This document shows positions 1 through 5,918 of a stretch of 8,472 nucleotides of DNA, piece by piece. The stretch lies in contig JAFYMV010000061.1 in assembly GCA_017548225.1 (NCBI GenBank), positions 1-8,472 on the forward strand, written 5' to 3'. Within the stretch, counting starts at the first letter, position 1. Every line of letters starts with the position of its first letter. A program made the translations under genes and the position numbers. Source of the DNA: Bacteroidaceae bacterium (GTDB lineage: Bacteria > Bacteroidota > Bacteroidia > Bacteroidales > Bacteroidaceae). A model generated the notes under the pieces. That model made no database searches. It was not told the DNA's origin and saw nothing but the letters and a program-made list of their open reading frames with translations.

Positions 1-24
1 CTTGCAGAATGAATACAGAAAACA

Positions 25-281
25 TAGCCCCATGCTTTTGTATACAGAGTAGCACACATCGTGCACTACGCCTTGGGCGTATACAAAACATCAAGAAGTT
101 GTATACTAACAACTCCTCAGAGCGATTGATTTTCTCCATCGGTCTGCGGTGAAATTTTCCAGATTTCGGTTTCGCGGAACGGAGCCAAAAACGCTTCTTT
201 ATGTAGGTCATAGGTCGCTGGGCGAGCTATGACACTGCGAAGATACGCAATTTTTCGGAAATCAATCGCTGCATGGGGCTA
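25..281 (-). other. Highly self-complementary element bounded by 11-bp inverted repeats; MITE-like or structured RNA
   Basis: The ends are perfect inverted repeats, TAGCCCCATGC (25-35) and GCATGGGGCTA (271-281). Directly inside the right end, AAATCAATCGCT (259-270) is the perfect complement of AGCGATTGATTT (121-132), so one continuous 23-nt right arm pairs with two left segments separated by 85 nt. That 85-nt stretch folds by itself: 36-45 pairs with 79-88 (10 bp) and encloses hairpins 49-57/61-69 and 70-72/76-78; a further hairpin is 97-102/109-114. The interior holds 207-213/227-233 (7 bp, with an inner 4-bp stem and 3-nt loop) and 236-239/246-249. In 49-69 the non-Watson-Crick positions become G-U pairs only in minus-strand RNA, which suggests transcription of that strand. 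A minus-strand open frame (211 to the left edge) overlaps it but is probably incidental. No target-site duplication is visible. Whether it is a non-autonomous mobile element, a dispersed repeat or a non-coding RNA cannot be decided from one copy. Confidence 0.6.
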
Positions 282-297
282 ATTTTCTTTTTCAAAC

Positions 298-863
298 CAC
301 AGATTACCCTGATATATTTTTGTCAACAGACCACATCAAAAATCCGTGGTTATCCGTGCAATTCGTGGGAATCAATAAAGCCCACAAATGGACACGGATT
401 TACACAAATCTTTTTCATCAACAGAACTTAGACCGATTAAACTGCTTGATTCTTTTATGCCCACAAATGACACCAATCTTCACGAATAAAAAACAGTGAA
501 ATCACATGCCATCGCGTTGAATATCTTTTTCTTGTCAACTGATTATACCGAACTTAAACTGTTTTTTCTCTCACGGAGTGTTTTCACTCTAAACACAAAT
601 CTCTATTAATAGCCTGTAAATTGTCATGAATAAAAACCGTGAAATCATGTGTATTCGTGTTGATAAAATAGGTTAGCCCACAAATGGACTCTCTCTAAAC
701 TTATTAAACGCCCACAGATGGCACGAATTTACACAAATCTCACACGCGCTACGCTTGTGCTGCCATCCGGATGGCTCCCTAAACATTAAACTCTAAACAC
801 TAAACTAATATTTCGTGCTCATCCGTGCAATTCGTGGGCTATAAATGATTCATCCGTGGGAGG
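298..863. repeat. Gene-free spacer made of dispersed short repeats
   Basis: No credible gene is seen here. The stretch is a patchwork of related short repeats: ATCCGTGCAATTCGTGGG occurs identically at 352-369 and 821-838; GCCCACAAATG occurs at 380-390, 459-469 and 676-686, with a variant (GCCCACAGATG) at 710-720. Several copies continue into GGATTTACACAAATCT-like (395-411) or GAATTTACACAAATCT-like (725-740) tails. A longer unit starting CACGAATAAAAA (481-520) recurs in diverged form at 625-664. The last copy, CATCCGTGGG (851-860), stops three bases short of the stop codon of the next gene. The repeats occur in both orientations and are roughly complementary (CCCACAAATG against variants of CATTCGTGGG). 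They resemble the short dispersed intergenic repeats common in Bacteroidales genomes; their function is unknown. Confidence 0.7.
762..808. repeat. 14-bp palindrome followed by a heptanucleotide array (copy 1)
   Basis: GCCATCCGGATGGC (762-775) is a perfect palindrome. Five bases later a 7-bp periodic tract begins: AAACATT, AAACTCT, AAACACT, AAACTAA (781-808). The 15-mer TGCCATCCGGATGGC (761-775) is repeated exactly at 6131-6145 inside uvrB, where it is also flanked by 7-bp arrays. A decayed copy sits at 2121-2134. Confidence 0.6.
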
Positions 864-1106
864 TCAGGAGATCTGTATCCCCAAGTAATACTTGTTGCAG
901 TCGGAGTCGATGCCTGCTCCCCACTCATCAGCCACTTTGCTGAGGGCGCTCCAGATGTCGCTTTCATTCTCGGCCCACTCGTTCATGTCATCGATGGTGA
1001 TGTCTACACAGAAGTGGTCGTGCTCGTGATAGTACTCGTAGCTATAGCTCCATCGGTCAAGGACGGCTTTCACTTCGTTCAAAAAATCTCTTTCTTGTTG
1101 ATTCAT
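864..1106 (-). CDS. Small acidic hypothetical protein (80 aa)
   Basis: This is a complete ATG-to-TGA frame of 80 codons that begins MNQQERDFLNEVK. I do not recognise a family. The protein is strongly acidic, rich in Asp and Glu, and has four tryptophans (19, 44, 52, 62) and a tyrosine cluster (21, 23, 25, 26). It has no signal peptide, membrane segment or cysteine motif. The pattern of a basic-acidic first helix (1-18), a strand-like FCVDITI (32-38) and an amphipathic WSALSKVADEWG helix (52-63) suggests a small folded cytoplasmic protein. It is probably real, because the frame is intact, its composition looks protein-like, and dispersed repeats stop at both of its borders. Its upstream spacer (1107-1389) shows no clear TAnnTTTG promoter, so its transcription start is unresolved. 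The next gene upstream on the same strand is the YbjN-like gene, 283 nt away. Confidence 0.65.
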   Translation of the reverse strand: MNQQERDFLNEVKAVLDRWSYSYEYYHEHDHFCVDITIDDMNEWAENESDIWSALSKVADEWGAGIDSDCNKYYLGIQIS

Positions 1107-1129
1107 AGTTTTTTGTTTTTGTTATGTTA

Positions 1130-1393
1130 GCCCACAAATGACACAGATTATCACGAATAAGAACTGTGACTTCATGTATCATCATGTGTATTGATTAGTA
1201 TTTATGGATATTCGCGTTCAAAGACAAAGAGAACGTGACTCATCTCTATTTAACATGAATTTCCGTAAATAGCCCGTAAATTATCATAAACATATACTTG
1301 TATAACTGCATCCTTAGTCAACAAATAGAATTCGTGTCCATCCGTGATATTTGTGGGCGAATAAGATCAATCTGAGTGTAATCCGTGGTTTAG
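1130..1393. repeat. Dispersed-repeat spacer between the two small genes
   Basis: The spacer carries GCCCACAAATG (1130-1140) running into a diverged CACGAATAA unit (1152-1195). It then has AATAGCCCGTAAATTATCAT (1268-1287), a near-copy of 608-627. It ends with an opposite-orientation cluster TTCGTGTCCATCCGTG (1331-1346), ATTTGTGGGC (1349-1358) and ATCCGTGG (1381-1388). The last copy touches the stop codon of the YbjN-like gene. Apart from these repeats nothing gene-like is seen. Confidence 0.65.
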
Positions 1394-1803
1394 TTTACCG
1401 TTTTACCCGCAGGGTGTGAGAGGTAGGAGGAGAGTTCGCCCATACGGTCTCGACAGGCAATGGCACCTCGGACGAGAAGTTCGAGATTCTCCATCACCGA
1501 TTCGTTGGATACCTCGACTTCGGTCTTGAACTCATCGAACAAGACAACCAGTGTGTCGTCATCTATCAGGTAGTGCTTGAGTATACTTGTATGGTTAAGT
1601 TCGTTGCATAAGTCGAGCACGACATAACGAGGCAGGTCTTCGACTCCATACGATACGGCAAGACTCAAAAGACACTCCATATTGTCGTAAAAAAGGGCAT
1701 TAACCCTTAATCCTTGAAACTTGAATAAGGCACCATCTTCATCCCATTCATACTTGAAACCCTCTTCCTCGAGGAAGCGCTTCATCAATTCTTTTACATT
1801 CAT
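1390..1803 (-). CDS. YbjN-like domain protein (137 aa)
   Basis: The protein starts MNVKELMKRFLEEEGF and appears complete. The layout fits the YbjN / type III secretion chaperone-like fold. There is an N-terminal helix, then strands around residues 17-60 (KYEWDEDGALFKFQG, RVNALFYDN, ECLLSLAVSYG). A helix with VVLDLCNELNHTS follows at about 61-73, then strands LIDDDTLVVLFDEF at about 79-92, and a final long helix ESVMENLELLVRGAIACRDRM at about 101-121. In this family the Asn-x-x-Asn-type helix and the last helix are the usual hallmarks. Such proteins are cytoplasmic, small and acidic; their role is mostly unknown, and E. coli YbjN is linked to stress and motility regulation. Assignment is by pattern only. 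It has no functional partner nearby. A candidate promoter lies at 1897-1904, which would give a leader of about 90 nt containing a dispersed-repeat copy. The stop codon lies at the edge of another repeat copy. Confidence 0.7.
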   Translation of the reverse strand: MNVKELMKRFLEEEGFKYEWDEDGALFKFQGLRVNALFYDNMECLLSLAVSYGVEDLPRYVVLDLCNELNHTSILKHYLIDDDTLVVLFDEFKTEVEVSNESVMENLELLVRGAIACRDRMGELSSYLSHPAGKTVN

Positions 1804-1896
1804 AATCCTAATTTACTATCTACTATTTATGTACTATTGAGTCATTTATACTCCCTTTCGTGTTTATTTGTAGCATTCGTGGGAGATTTTATATCG

Positions 1897-1904
1897 CAAA
1901 GGTA
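1897..1904 (-). promoter_or_regulatory. Candidate Bacteroidetes -7 box (TACCTTTG) for the YbjN-like gene
   Basis: Read on the minus strand the sequence is TACCTTTG, an exact match to the Bacteroidetes -7 consensus TAnnTTTG. No good TTTG -33 element is seen 19-21 nt upstream, so this is a half-supported promoter. Transcription would begin near 1890 and give a leader of roughly 90 nt. That leader carries one dispersed-repeat copy (minus-strand reading of ATTCGTGGGAG, 1874-1884). Confidence 0.4.
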
Positions 1905-2120
1905 AGGTCTCTTGCGTTATATTAGGAAGAGAAGTGAGGACTGATATTTGAGCATGATGAAAATAGTACCAAAAAGGGACGGTTTTGGTACTATGGAAAA
2001 GTTTGTGTATATTCGCATTTTTAAAACGATGACGCTGACGAAAACGAAAACAAGACTTACCTTCGTACCTTGATGTCGGTTGACCGTTGTCAAAGAAAAA
2101 GAATAAAAACAAATTAAAAA

Positions 2121-2172
2121 TGTCATCCGGAGGCAGTCTGTTGTCTGTTGTCTGTTGACCGTTGACTGTTGT
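2121..2172. repeat. Decayed palindrome plus CTGTTGT heptamer array (copy 2)
   Basis: TGTCATCCGGAGGC (2121-2134) is a degenerate copy of the palindrome GCCATCCGGATGGC. It is followed by five 7-bp units: CTGTTGT, CTGTTGT, CTGTTGA, CCGTTGA, CTGTTGT (2138-2172). A related fragment, CGGTTGACCGTTGTC, sits at 2077-2091. The array ends 18 nt before the ATG of the 469-aa protein, so it forms the immediate upstream region of that gene. The rest of 1905-2120 shows no gene and no clear plus-strand TAnnTTTG box. Confidence 0.6.
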
Positions 2173-2190
2173 CCATAGACTATAAGAATC

Positions 2191-3600
2191 ATGAAAGAAC
2201 TAACTCCCGTAAATCAAGATAAGCAGGTGGCACTGAAGATGATGATTGATGGTTGCCTATTTGCTCCGTCAACATCGGCTTTGGCCAAGAGATTAGGCTA
2301 TAAAGGTAAGACATCGCTTTATCGTATACAGCAGGAGGAGGCATCGGACAAGGCTGTGGAGGAGGCATGGGATAAACTGATTGCCTTCACAGACTGTGAG
2401 GAGAATACGCTATTTGCTGCGGCACGCGCCGTAGGCTATTGCCGTAACTTTAAGCGTGCGGTAAAGGAGGAGGGTAGAGGCCCGGTAGCTCCCGAGAATC
2501 AGCACAAGTGGGTGCTGATGGGGGTGATGAAGGATGATAGTGCTCGATTCTCCGAAAAGTTTCAACGCGAGGTATGGCCCGAGATGACTGACCTGCGCAA
2601 AGAGGATAACGAGGCCTTTTGGATGATGATGGCGCTCTACTACTTCGACGAGGAGGGGGTGATGGTATATGACAAGGACTTTGACCTATTGGCTATCCTT
2701 GAAGAGTTTCACCAGTTGCTACAACGAAACTATGAGAACTGCGAGCGCCCAAGGAATAGCGTGAACAATATCTTTAGGAAAGAGACCATAGATGCGTGTA
2801 GCAGAGGGTGTGTATGGGATTTGCTACTCTATGGTGGACTGGCGCTGATGCACTATGCCGAGCCTGATGCCATGAACCGTACGGCACAGGCATATGTGCT
2901 ATACAACTTGGGTGATGATAGCTATTGGACTGCTCCCGACATGGTATATGGGGAGGGAGCACATGTGTGGCATCTGATGGAATTGTCAATCGGTGGTGGT
3001 CGTCACGGTGTATACTATGCCATGGAACTGGCAGTGGGCCGCAACAAGGAGGAGTTCTCCGTGGTACAGATAATACCGATGCTCTTTAACGAGAGTCAGG
3101 GATTCATACAGATGGAGGTGACGCAGGAACGCAAGATCGTTATTGCATCCTATGAGTGGAACGACGACAATACCGAACTGCAAATAAAGGCGACAAAGGA
3201 TCAACACGCATGCTATGCTATACCTACCCGACTGCAGCGCATAAACCTTGATAACCCTGAGGGCAAGGATGCCAAGATATGGGCTAATGTGATGAGGGGG
3301 TACGATAAGAATGTCCCTGATAATGTGCTGCAGGCGGTATATGAGTTTGATGGTATAGAGTATTTGAGCGAATATGAGATAAAAAATGTGTCCATAGATC
3401 GCCATACGATGACCATCTGTGTGGAGAAGGATGGGGAGTGTACTGACTATACCATCAGCATCCAGCGCTATGACTTTCTCAAAACACTGCTCCCTTCAGA
3501 TATTATCGGAGTGGTGCACCTCAAACGCACTGCCCAACTGTCGTTTCGTTGGGTAGATAAGGCGTATGTTATTCCGATGTCGGAGTTTGAGGTGAAATAA
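2191..3600 (+). CDS. Hypothetical protein with possible N-terminal helix-turn-helix (469 aa)
   Basis: This is the only plus-strand gene of the window, an intact frame beginning MKELTPVNQDKQVALK. I do not recognise the family. Residues 27-47 (STSALAKRLGYKGKTSLYRIQ) read like a helix-turn-helix: a helix, a turn at LGYKGK and a second helix. This suggests DNA binding, but it is not diagnostic. The middle (about 120-300) is mostly helical and rich in Trp, Tyr and Met, including EAFWMMMALYYFDEEG and VWDLLLYGGLALMHYAEP. The last third (about 300-469) looks beta-rich, with repeated strands such as SIDRHTMTICVEKDGE and TAQLSFRWVDKAYVIPM. No catalytic motif, signal peptide or transmembrane segment is evident. 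It could be a transcriptional regulator with a large sensor part or a protein of unknown process. Base composition and codon use look like the neighbours, so recent transfer is not indicated. It is monocistronic, converges with folC, and has a heptamer-repeat array directly upstream. Confidence 0.85.
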   Translation: MKELTPVNQDKQVALKMMIDGCLFAPSTSALAKRLGYKGKTSLYRIQQEEASDKAVEEAWDKLIAFTDCEENTLFAAARAVGYCRNFKRAVKEEGRGPVAPENQHKWVLMGVMKDDSARFSEKFQREVWPEMTDLRKEDNEAFWMMMALYYFDEEGVMVYDKDFDLLAILEEFHQLLQRNYENCERPRNSVNNIFRKETIDACSRGCVWDLLLYGGLALMHYAEPDAMNRTAQAYVLYNLGDDSYWTAPDMVYGEGAHVWHLMELSIGGGRHGVYYAMELAVGRNKEEFSVVQIIPMLFNESQGFIQMEVTQERKIVIASYEWNDDNTELQIKATKDQHACYAIPTRLQRINLDNPEGKDAKIWANVMRGYDKNVPDNVLQAVYEFDGIEYLSEYEIKNVSIDRHTMTICVEKDGECTDYTISIQRYDFLKTLLPSDIIGVVHLKRTAQLSFRWVDKAYVIPMSEFEVK

Positions 3601-3610
3601 GGAAATAAGA

Positions 3611-4906
3611 TTAATTCTTAATCTCTCTCCAGTCGGCAAGCAAATCGGCTACGATAAAGCTGCTGCCGCCTACATAGATGAAGTCCTCTTTGTCGGCTTC
3701 GGCAAGGGCGGTGCGGGTGGCCTCTTTCACGGTGGGGTAGGTGGTGCCGTACAGTCCGTGTTGTGCGGCCAGGGCTTGTAGCGACTCGCTGTCGAGGGCG
3801 CGGGCTACGCTGGCTTGGGCAAAGTAGTAGGTGGCGTGCTTAGGCATGAGGGCGAGCACGGCGTTGATGTCCTTGTCGTTGACCATGCCGAAGACGATGC
3901 GTAGCTGCTTGCAAGGTTGTGCTAGTATCTGCGGAACGATGTATTGGAAGCCGCCGATGTTGTGTCCGGTGTCGCAGATGAGGCGCGGCGTAGTGCTCAG
4001 TTGCTGCCAGCGTCCCATGAGTCCGGTGAGCTCGCATACGCGGGCAAATCCCTCGCGCACAGCCTCTTCGCTGATGGTGTAGCCGATGCGTTGTAGCTCA
4101 CCGATGGCGTGGAGTAGGGTGTTGACATTCTTCTCTTGGCAGTATCCGCGTAGTGCCACCTGTAGGTCGCTATAGGGGTGGGTTTGGTAGATGTCGTAGT
4201 CGGTGCTTCCGTTTTTACTCACTATTATTGGTGTGTCTTGAGCAAAGGTGATGGGAGCCTGTTTCTCGGTAGCTTCGGCCAAGAATACGGGGCGTGTCTC
4301 TTCGTTGTGCTCACCGATGATGATGGGCGTGTGGGGCTTGATGATACCCGCTTTCTCATGAGCTATCTTGCCCAGTGTATCGCCCAGGAATCCTACATGG
4401 TCAAAGCTGATGTTGGTGATGACGGTGAGGTCGGGGCTAATGATGTTGGTGCAGTCGAGTCTACCGCCTAGTCCTACCTCGATGACCGCTACATCGACCT
4501 GCTGCTCTGCAAAGTAGTGGAAGGCCATGGCCGTGGTGAGCTCAAAGAACGAGGGGTGCAGCGGCTCGAAGAAGTCGCGATGTCCTGCCACGAAGTCCAC
4601 CACAAACTGCTCCTCGATGGGCATTCCGTTTACGCGGATGCGTTCCCTGAAGTCCACCAAGTGGGGTGAGGTGTAGAGACCTACCTTGTACCCTGCCGCC
4701 TGAAGCACTGCTGCCAGTGTGTGCGAGCACGAACCTTTGCCATTGGTGCCCGCCACATGCAGGGTGCGGAATGTGCGGTGCGGATGGCCGAAATGTTCGT
4801 CTAGGGCATGGGTGTTGCTCAATCCCTCCTTATAGGCTCCTTGTCCGATGTTCTGGAATAGGGGGGCACTGTTGTATAGGTAGGTGATGGTCTCTTGGTA
4901 GGTCAT
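3611..4906 (-). CDS. folC: Bifunctional dihydrofolate synthase / folylpolyglutamate synthase
   Basis: FolC is a cytoplasmic Mur-ligase-family enzyme. It adds L-glutamate to dihydropteroate to make dihydrofolate, and adds further glutamates to reduced folates, using ATP. The 431-aa length is normal. Visible motifs are the P-loop HVAGTNGKGS (50-59, Lys57), LYTSPHLVDFRERIRVNG (77-94, folate/omega-loop region), EVGLGGRLDCTN (143-154, Glu143 as Mg ligand), ITNISFDHVGFLG (163-175, His170), and EKAGIIK (184-190), whose Lys185 corresponds to the carbamylated lysine of the family. The C-terminal ligase domain has MGRWQ (297-301), CDTGHNIGG (311-319, Asp312 and His315 for ATP/glutamate binding) and a GGSSFIVADLL ending. 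I infer the dual activity because a single folC usually serves both steps in bacteria; the sequence alone does not separate them from FPGS only. It is the last gene of the probable uvrB-nanA-folC operon, 65 nt after nanA. A strong hairpin in that gap (4926-4951) may affect its expression. Confidence 0.95.
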   Translation of the reverse strand: MTYQETITYLYNSAPLFQNIGQGAYKEGLSNTHALDEHFGHPHRTFRTLHVAGTNGKGSCSHTLAAVLQAAGYKVGLYTSPHLVDFRERIRVNGMPIEEQFVVDFVAGHRDFFEPLHPSFFELTTAMAFHYFAEQQVDVAVIEVGLGGRLDCTNIISPDLTVITNISFDHVGFLGDTLGKIAHEKAGIIKPHTPIIIGEHNEETRPVFLAEATEKQAPITFAQDTPIIVSKNGSTDYDIYQTHPYSDLQVALRGYCQEKNVNTLLHAIGELQRIGYTISEEAVREGFARVCELTGLMGRWQQLSTTPRLICDTGHNIGGFQYIVPQILAQPCKQLRIVFGMVNDKDINAVLALMPKHATYYFAQASVARALDSESLQALAAQHGLYGTTYPTVKEATRTALAEADKEDFIYVGGSSFIVADLLADWREIKN

Positions 4907-4912
4907 ATTCTT

Positions 4913-4951
4913 GGGGATGATTAATGGGGATGATATTGCTATACCACCCCC
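4913..4951 (-). promoter_or_regulatory. Hairpin with an alternative pairing partner in the nanA-folC leader
   Basis: In minus-strand RNA, the arm GGGGGUGGUAU (4951 to 4941) pairs over 11 bp with AUAUCAUCCCC (4936 to 4926) around the loop AGCA. Two of the pairs are G-U, so the stem is complete only in RNA read towards folC. The second arm has a direct repeat: GGGGATGAT occurs on the plus strand at both 4926-4934 and 4913-4921. The 5' arm could therefore pair instead with the downstream copy (9 bp), whose last base is 6 nt before the folC ATG. No U-tract follows either stem, so a simple intrinsic terminator is unlikely. Translational control, RNA processing or stability control are possible. 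The folding is seen in the sequence; the function is inference. Confidence 0.5.
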
Positions 4952-4971
4952 GTCTATAATAAAACTTTAAT

Positions 4972-5889
4972 TTACAACTTATTGCAGCGTTCGAAGAAGT
5001 TGATGGCTTCAAGTTCCTTGCGACATGCCTCCTCTTCAGCGTCGGTCATGTTCTGGAACGGAGTACGGTTGGGGCCGAGGTCGAGGCCTATGAGCTTCAT
5101 GATGCGCTTTCCGCACACGATGTTGCCGCGGTAGTGGCAGATGACATTGATGACATCCTGTGCAAAGTTCTGCAACTCGCGTGCCTTCTCTATGTCACCG
5201 GCATTCCAAGCGTCGATGATGCCCACAAGGTTGCATCCGTTATAGTTGGTCGTGCCACCGATACCACCCTGTGCACCACCCATAGCGAGTGAGGGTAGGA
5301 TAGTCTCGTCCTGTCCGTGCAGCATGTCAAACTTACCGTTCTTGTAGAGGCGGCATTGGTTGTACTCGTAGATGCTCTCGTAGGTGTACTTGATGCCGGC
5401 AAAGTTGGGGATGCGGCCATCTACTGCCTTGAGGAACTCTACCATAGAGAAGTATGCACCGTTGAATGCGGGGATATGGTAGTAGTAGAAGGGCAGCTCG
5501 GGAGCGGCAGCAGCAATCTCTTCGCAGTATTTAACCAGCTCCTCGATGCGTCCGATCTTGGGGAAGGGAGGAGCCATGACGCCGATACCGAATGCTCCAA
5601 TTTTCTGTGCATGGGCAGCCATGCGGCATGAGCTCTTCACGCAGGTGCTACCAACATGTACGATGACCTTAAAGTCCTTCGGTGCAGCGTGCATCCACAC
5701 CTCGGCGAGGCTGATGCGCTCCTCTTCGGTGAGCATATATCCTTCGCCCGACGAGCCGTTGATAAACACGCCCTTGAGGCCGTTCTTCTGCAGCATCTCG
5801 GCATATGCAGGGATGGGTTCATAGTTCACCTCACCGTCAGCATAGAACGGGGTGAAAGGCGCATTGATAAGTCCGATAATCTTTTCCAT
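4972..5889 (-). CDS. nanA: N-acetylneuraminate lyase (sialic acid aldolase)
   Basis: This 305-aa protein is a class I aldolase of the DapA/NanA family. It cleaves N-acetylneuraminate to N-acetylmannosamine and pyruvate in the cytoplasm, the first step of sialic-acid catabolism. It spans the whole TIM barrel. Visible residues are GSSGEG (45-50, the pyruvate carboxylate loop), Tyr137 in FYYYHIPAF (134-142), matching E. coli NanA Tyr137, and the Schiff-base Lys167 in GIKYT (165-169). Asp194-Glu195 in HGQDE are the sialic-acid contacts rather than the DapA pattern. These, plus the missing DapA arginine pattern, favour NanA over dihydrodipicolinate synthase. Bacteroidales usually keep it in nan clusters with an epimerase and transporter (nanL/nanE/nanT in Bacteroides fragilis); here it sits alone between uvrB and folC. 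It starts 29 nt after the uvrB stop, so it is probably co-transcribed. Another 2-keto-acid aldolase of the family remains possible. Confidence 0.88.
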   Translation of the reverse strand: MEKIIGLINAPFTPFYADGEVNYEPIPAYAEMLQKNGLKGVFINGSSGEGYMLTEEERISLAEVWMHAAPKDFKVIVHVGSTCVKSSCRMAAHAQKIGAFGIGVMAPPFPKIGRIEELVKYCEEIAAAAPELPFYYYHIPAFNGAYFSMVEFLKAVDGRIPNFAGIKYTYESIYEYNQCRLYKNGKFDMLHGQDETILPSLAMGGAQGGIGGTTNYNGCNLVGIIDAWNAGDIEKARELQNFAQDVINVICHYRGNIVCGKRIMKLIGLDLGPNRTPFQNMTDAEEEACRKELEAINFFERCNKL

Positions 5890-5918
5890 AATGCTTAGTA
5901 TTTAAATGTGTTGTTGAG

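Noticed and set aside
1..211. Minus-strand open frame starting MTYIKKRFWLRSAKPK and running off the left edge (70 codons)
   Set aside because: It lies almost wholly inside the self-complementary element 25-281, so an open frame there is better explained as a by-product of the structure. No family is recognisable, although a partial gene cannot be fully excluded.
576..589. GAGTG-TTTT-CACTC hairpin in the left spacer
   Set aside because: A 5-bp stem with no gene ending nearby and no T-run; expected by chance in this much intergenic DNA.
2121..2172. Heptamer arrays considered as a CRISPR array
   Set aside because: Units are 7 bp, directly tandem and without spacers, and no cas gene is present.
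1864..2192. Two overlapping minus-strand frames of 82 and 91 codons
   Set aside because: They read through the heptamer array and repeat copies, have low-complexity phenylalanine-rich or repeat-derived peptides, overlap each other in different frames, and resemble no protein.
3608..3624. AGATTAA-TTC-TTAATCT palindrome between the convergent 469-aa gene and folC as a bidirectional terminator
   Set aside because: The 7-bp stem is almost entirely A-T, overlaps the folC stop codon and has no T-tract on either side; it is too weak to call.
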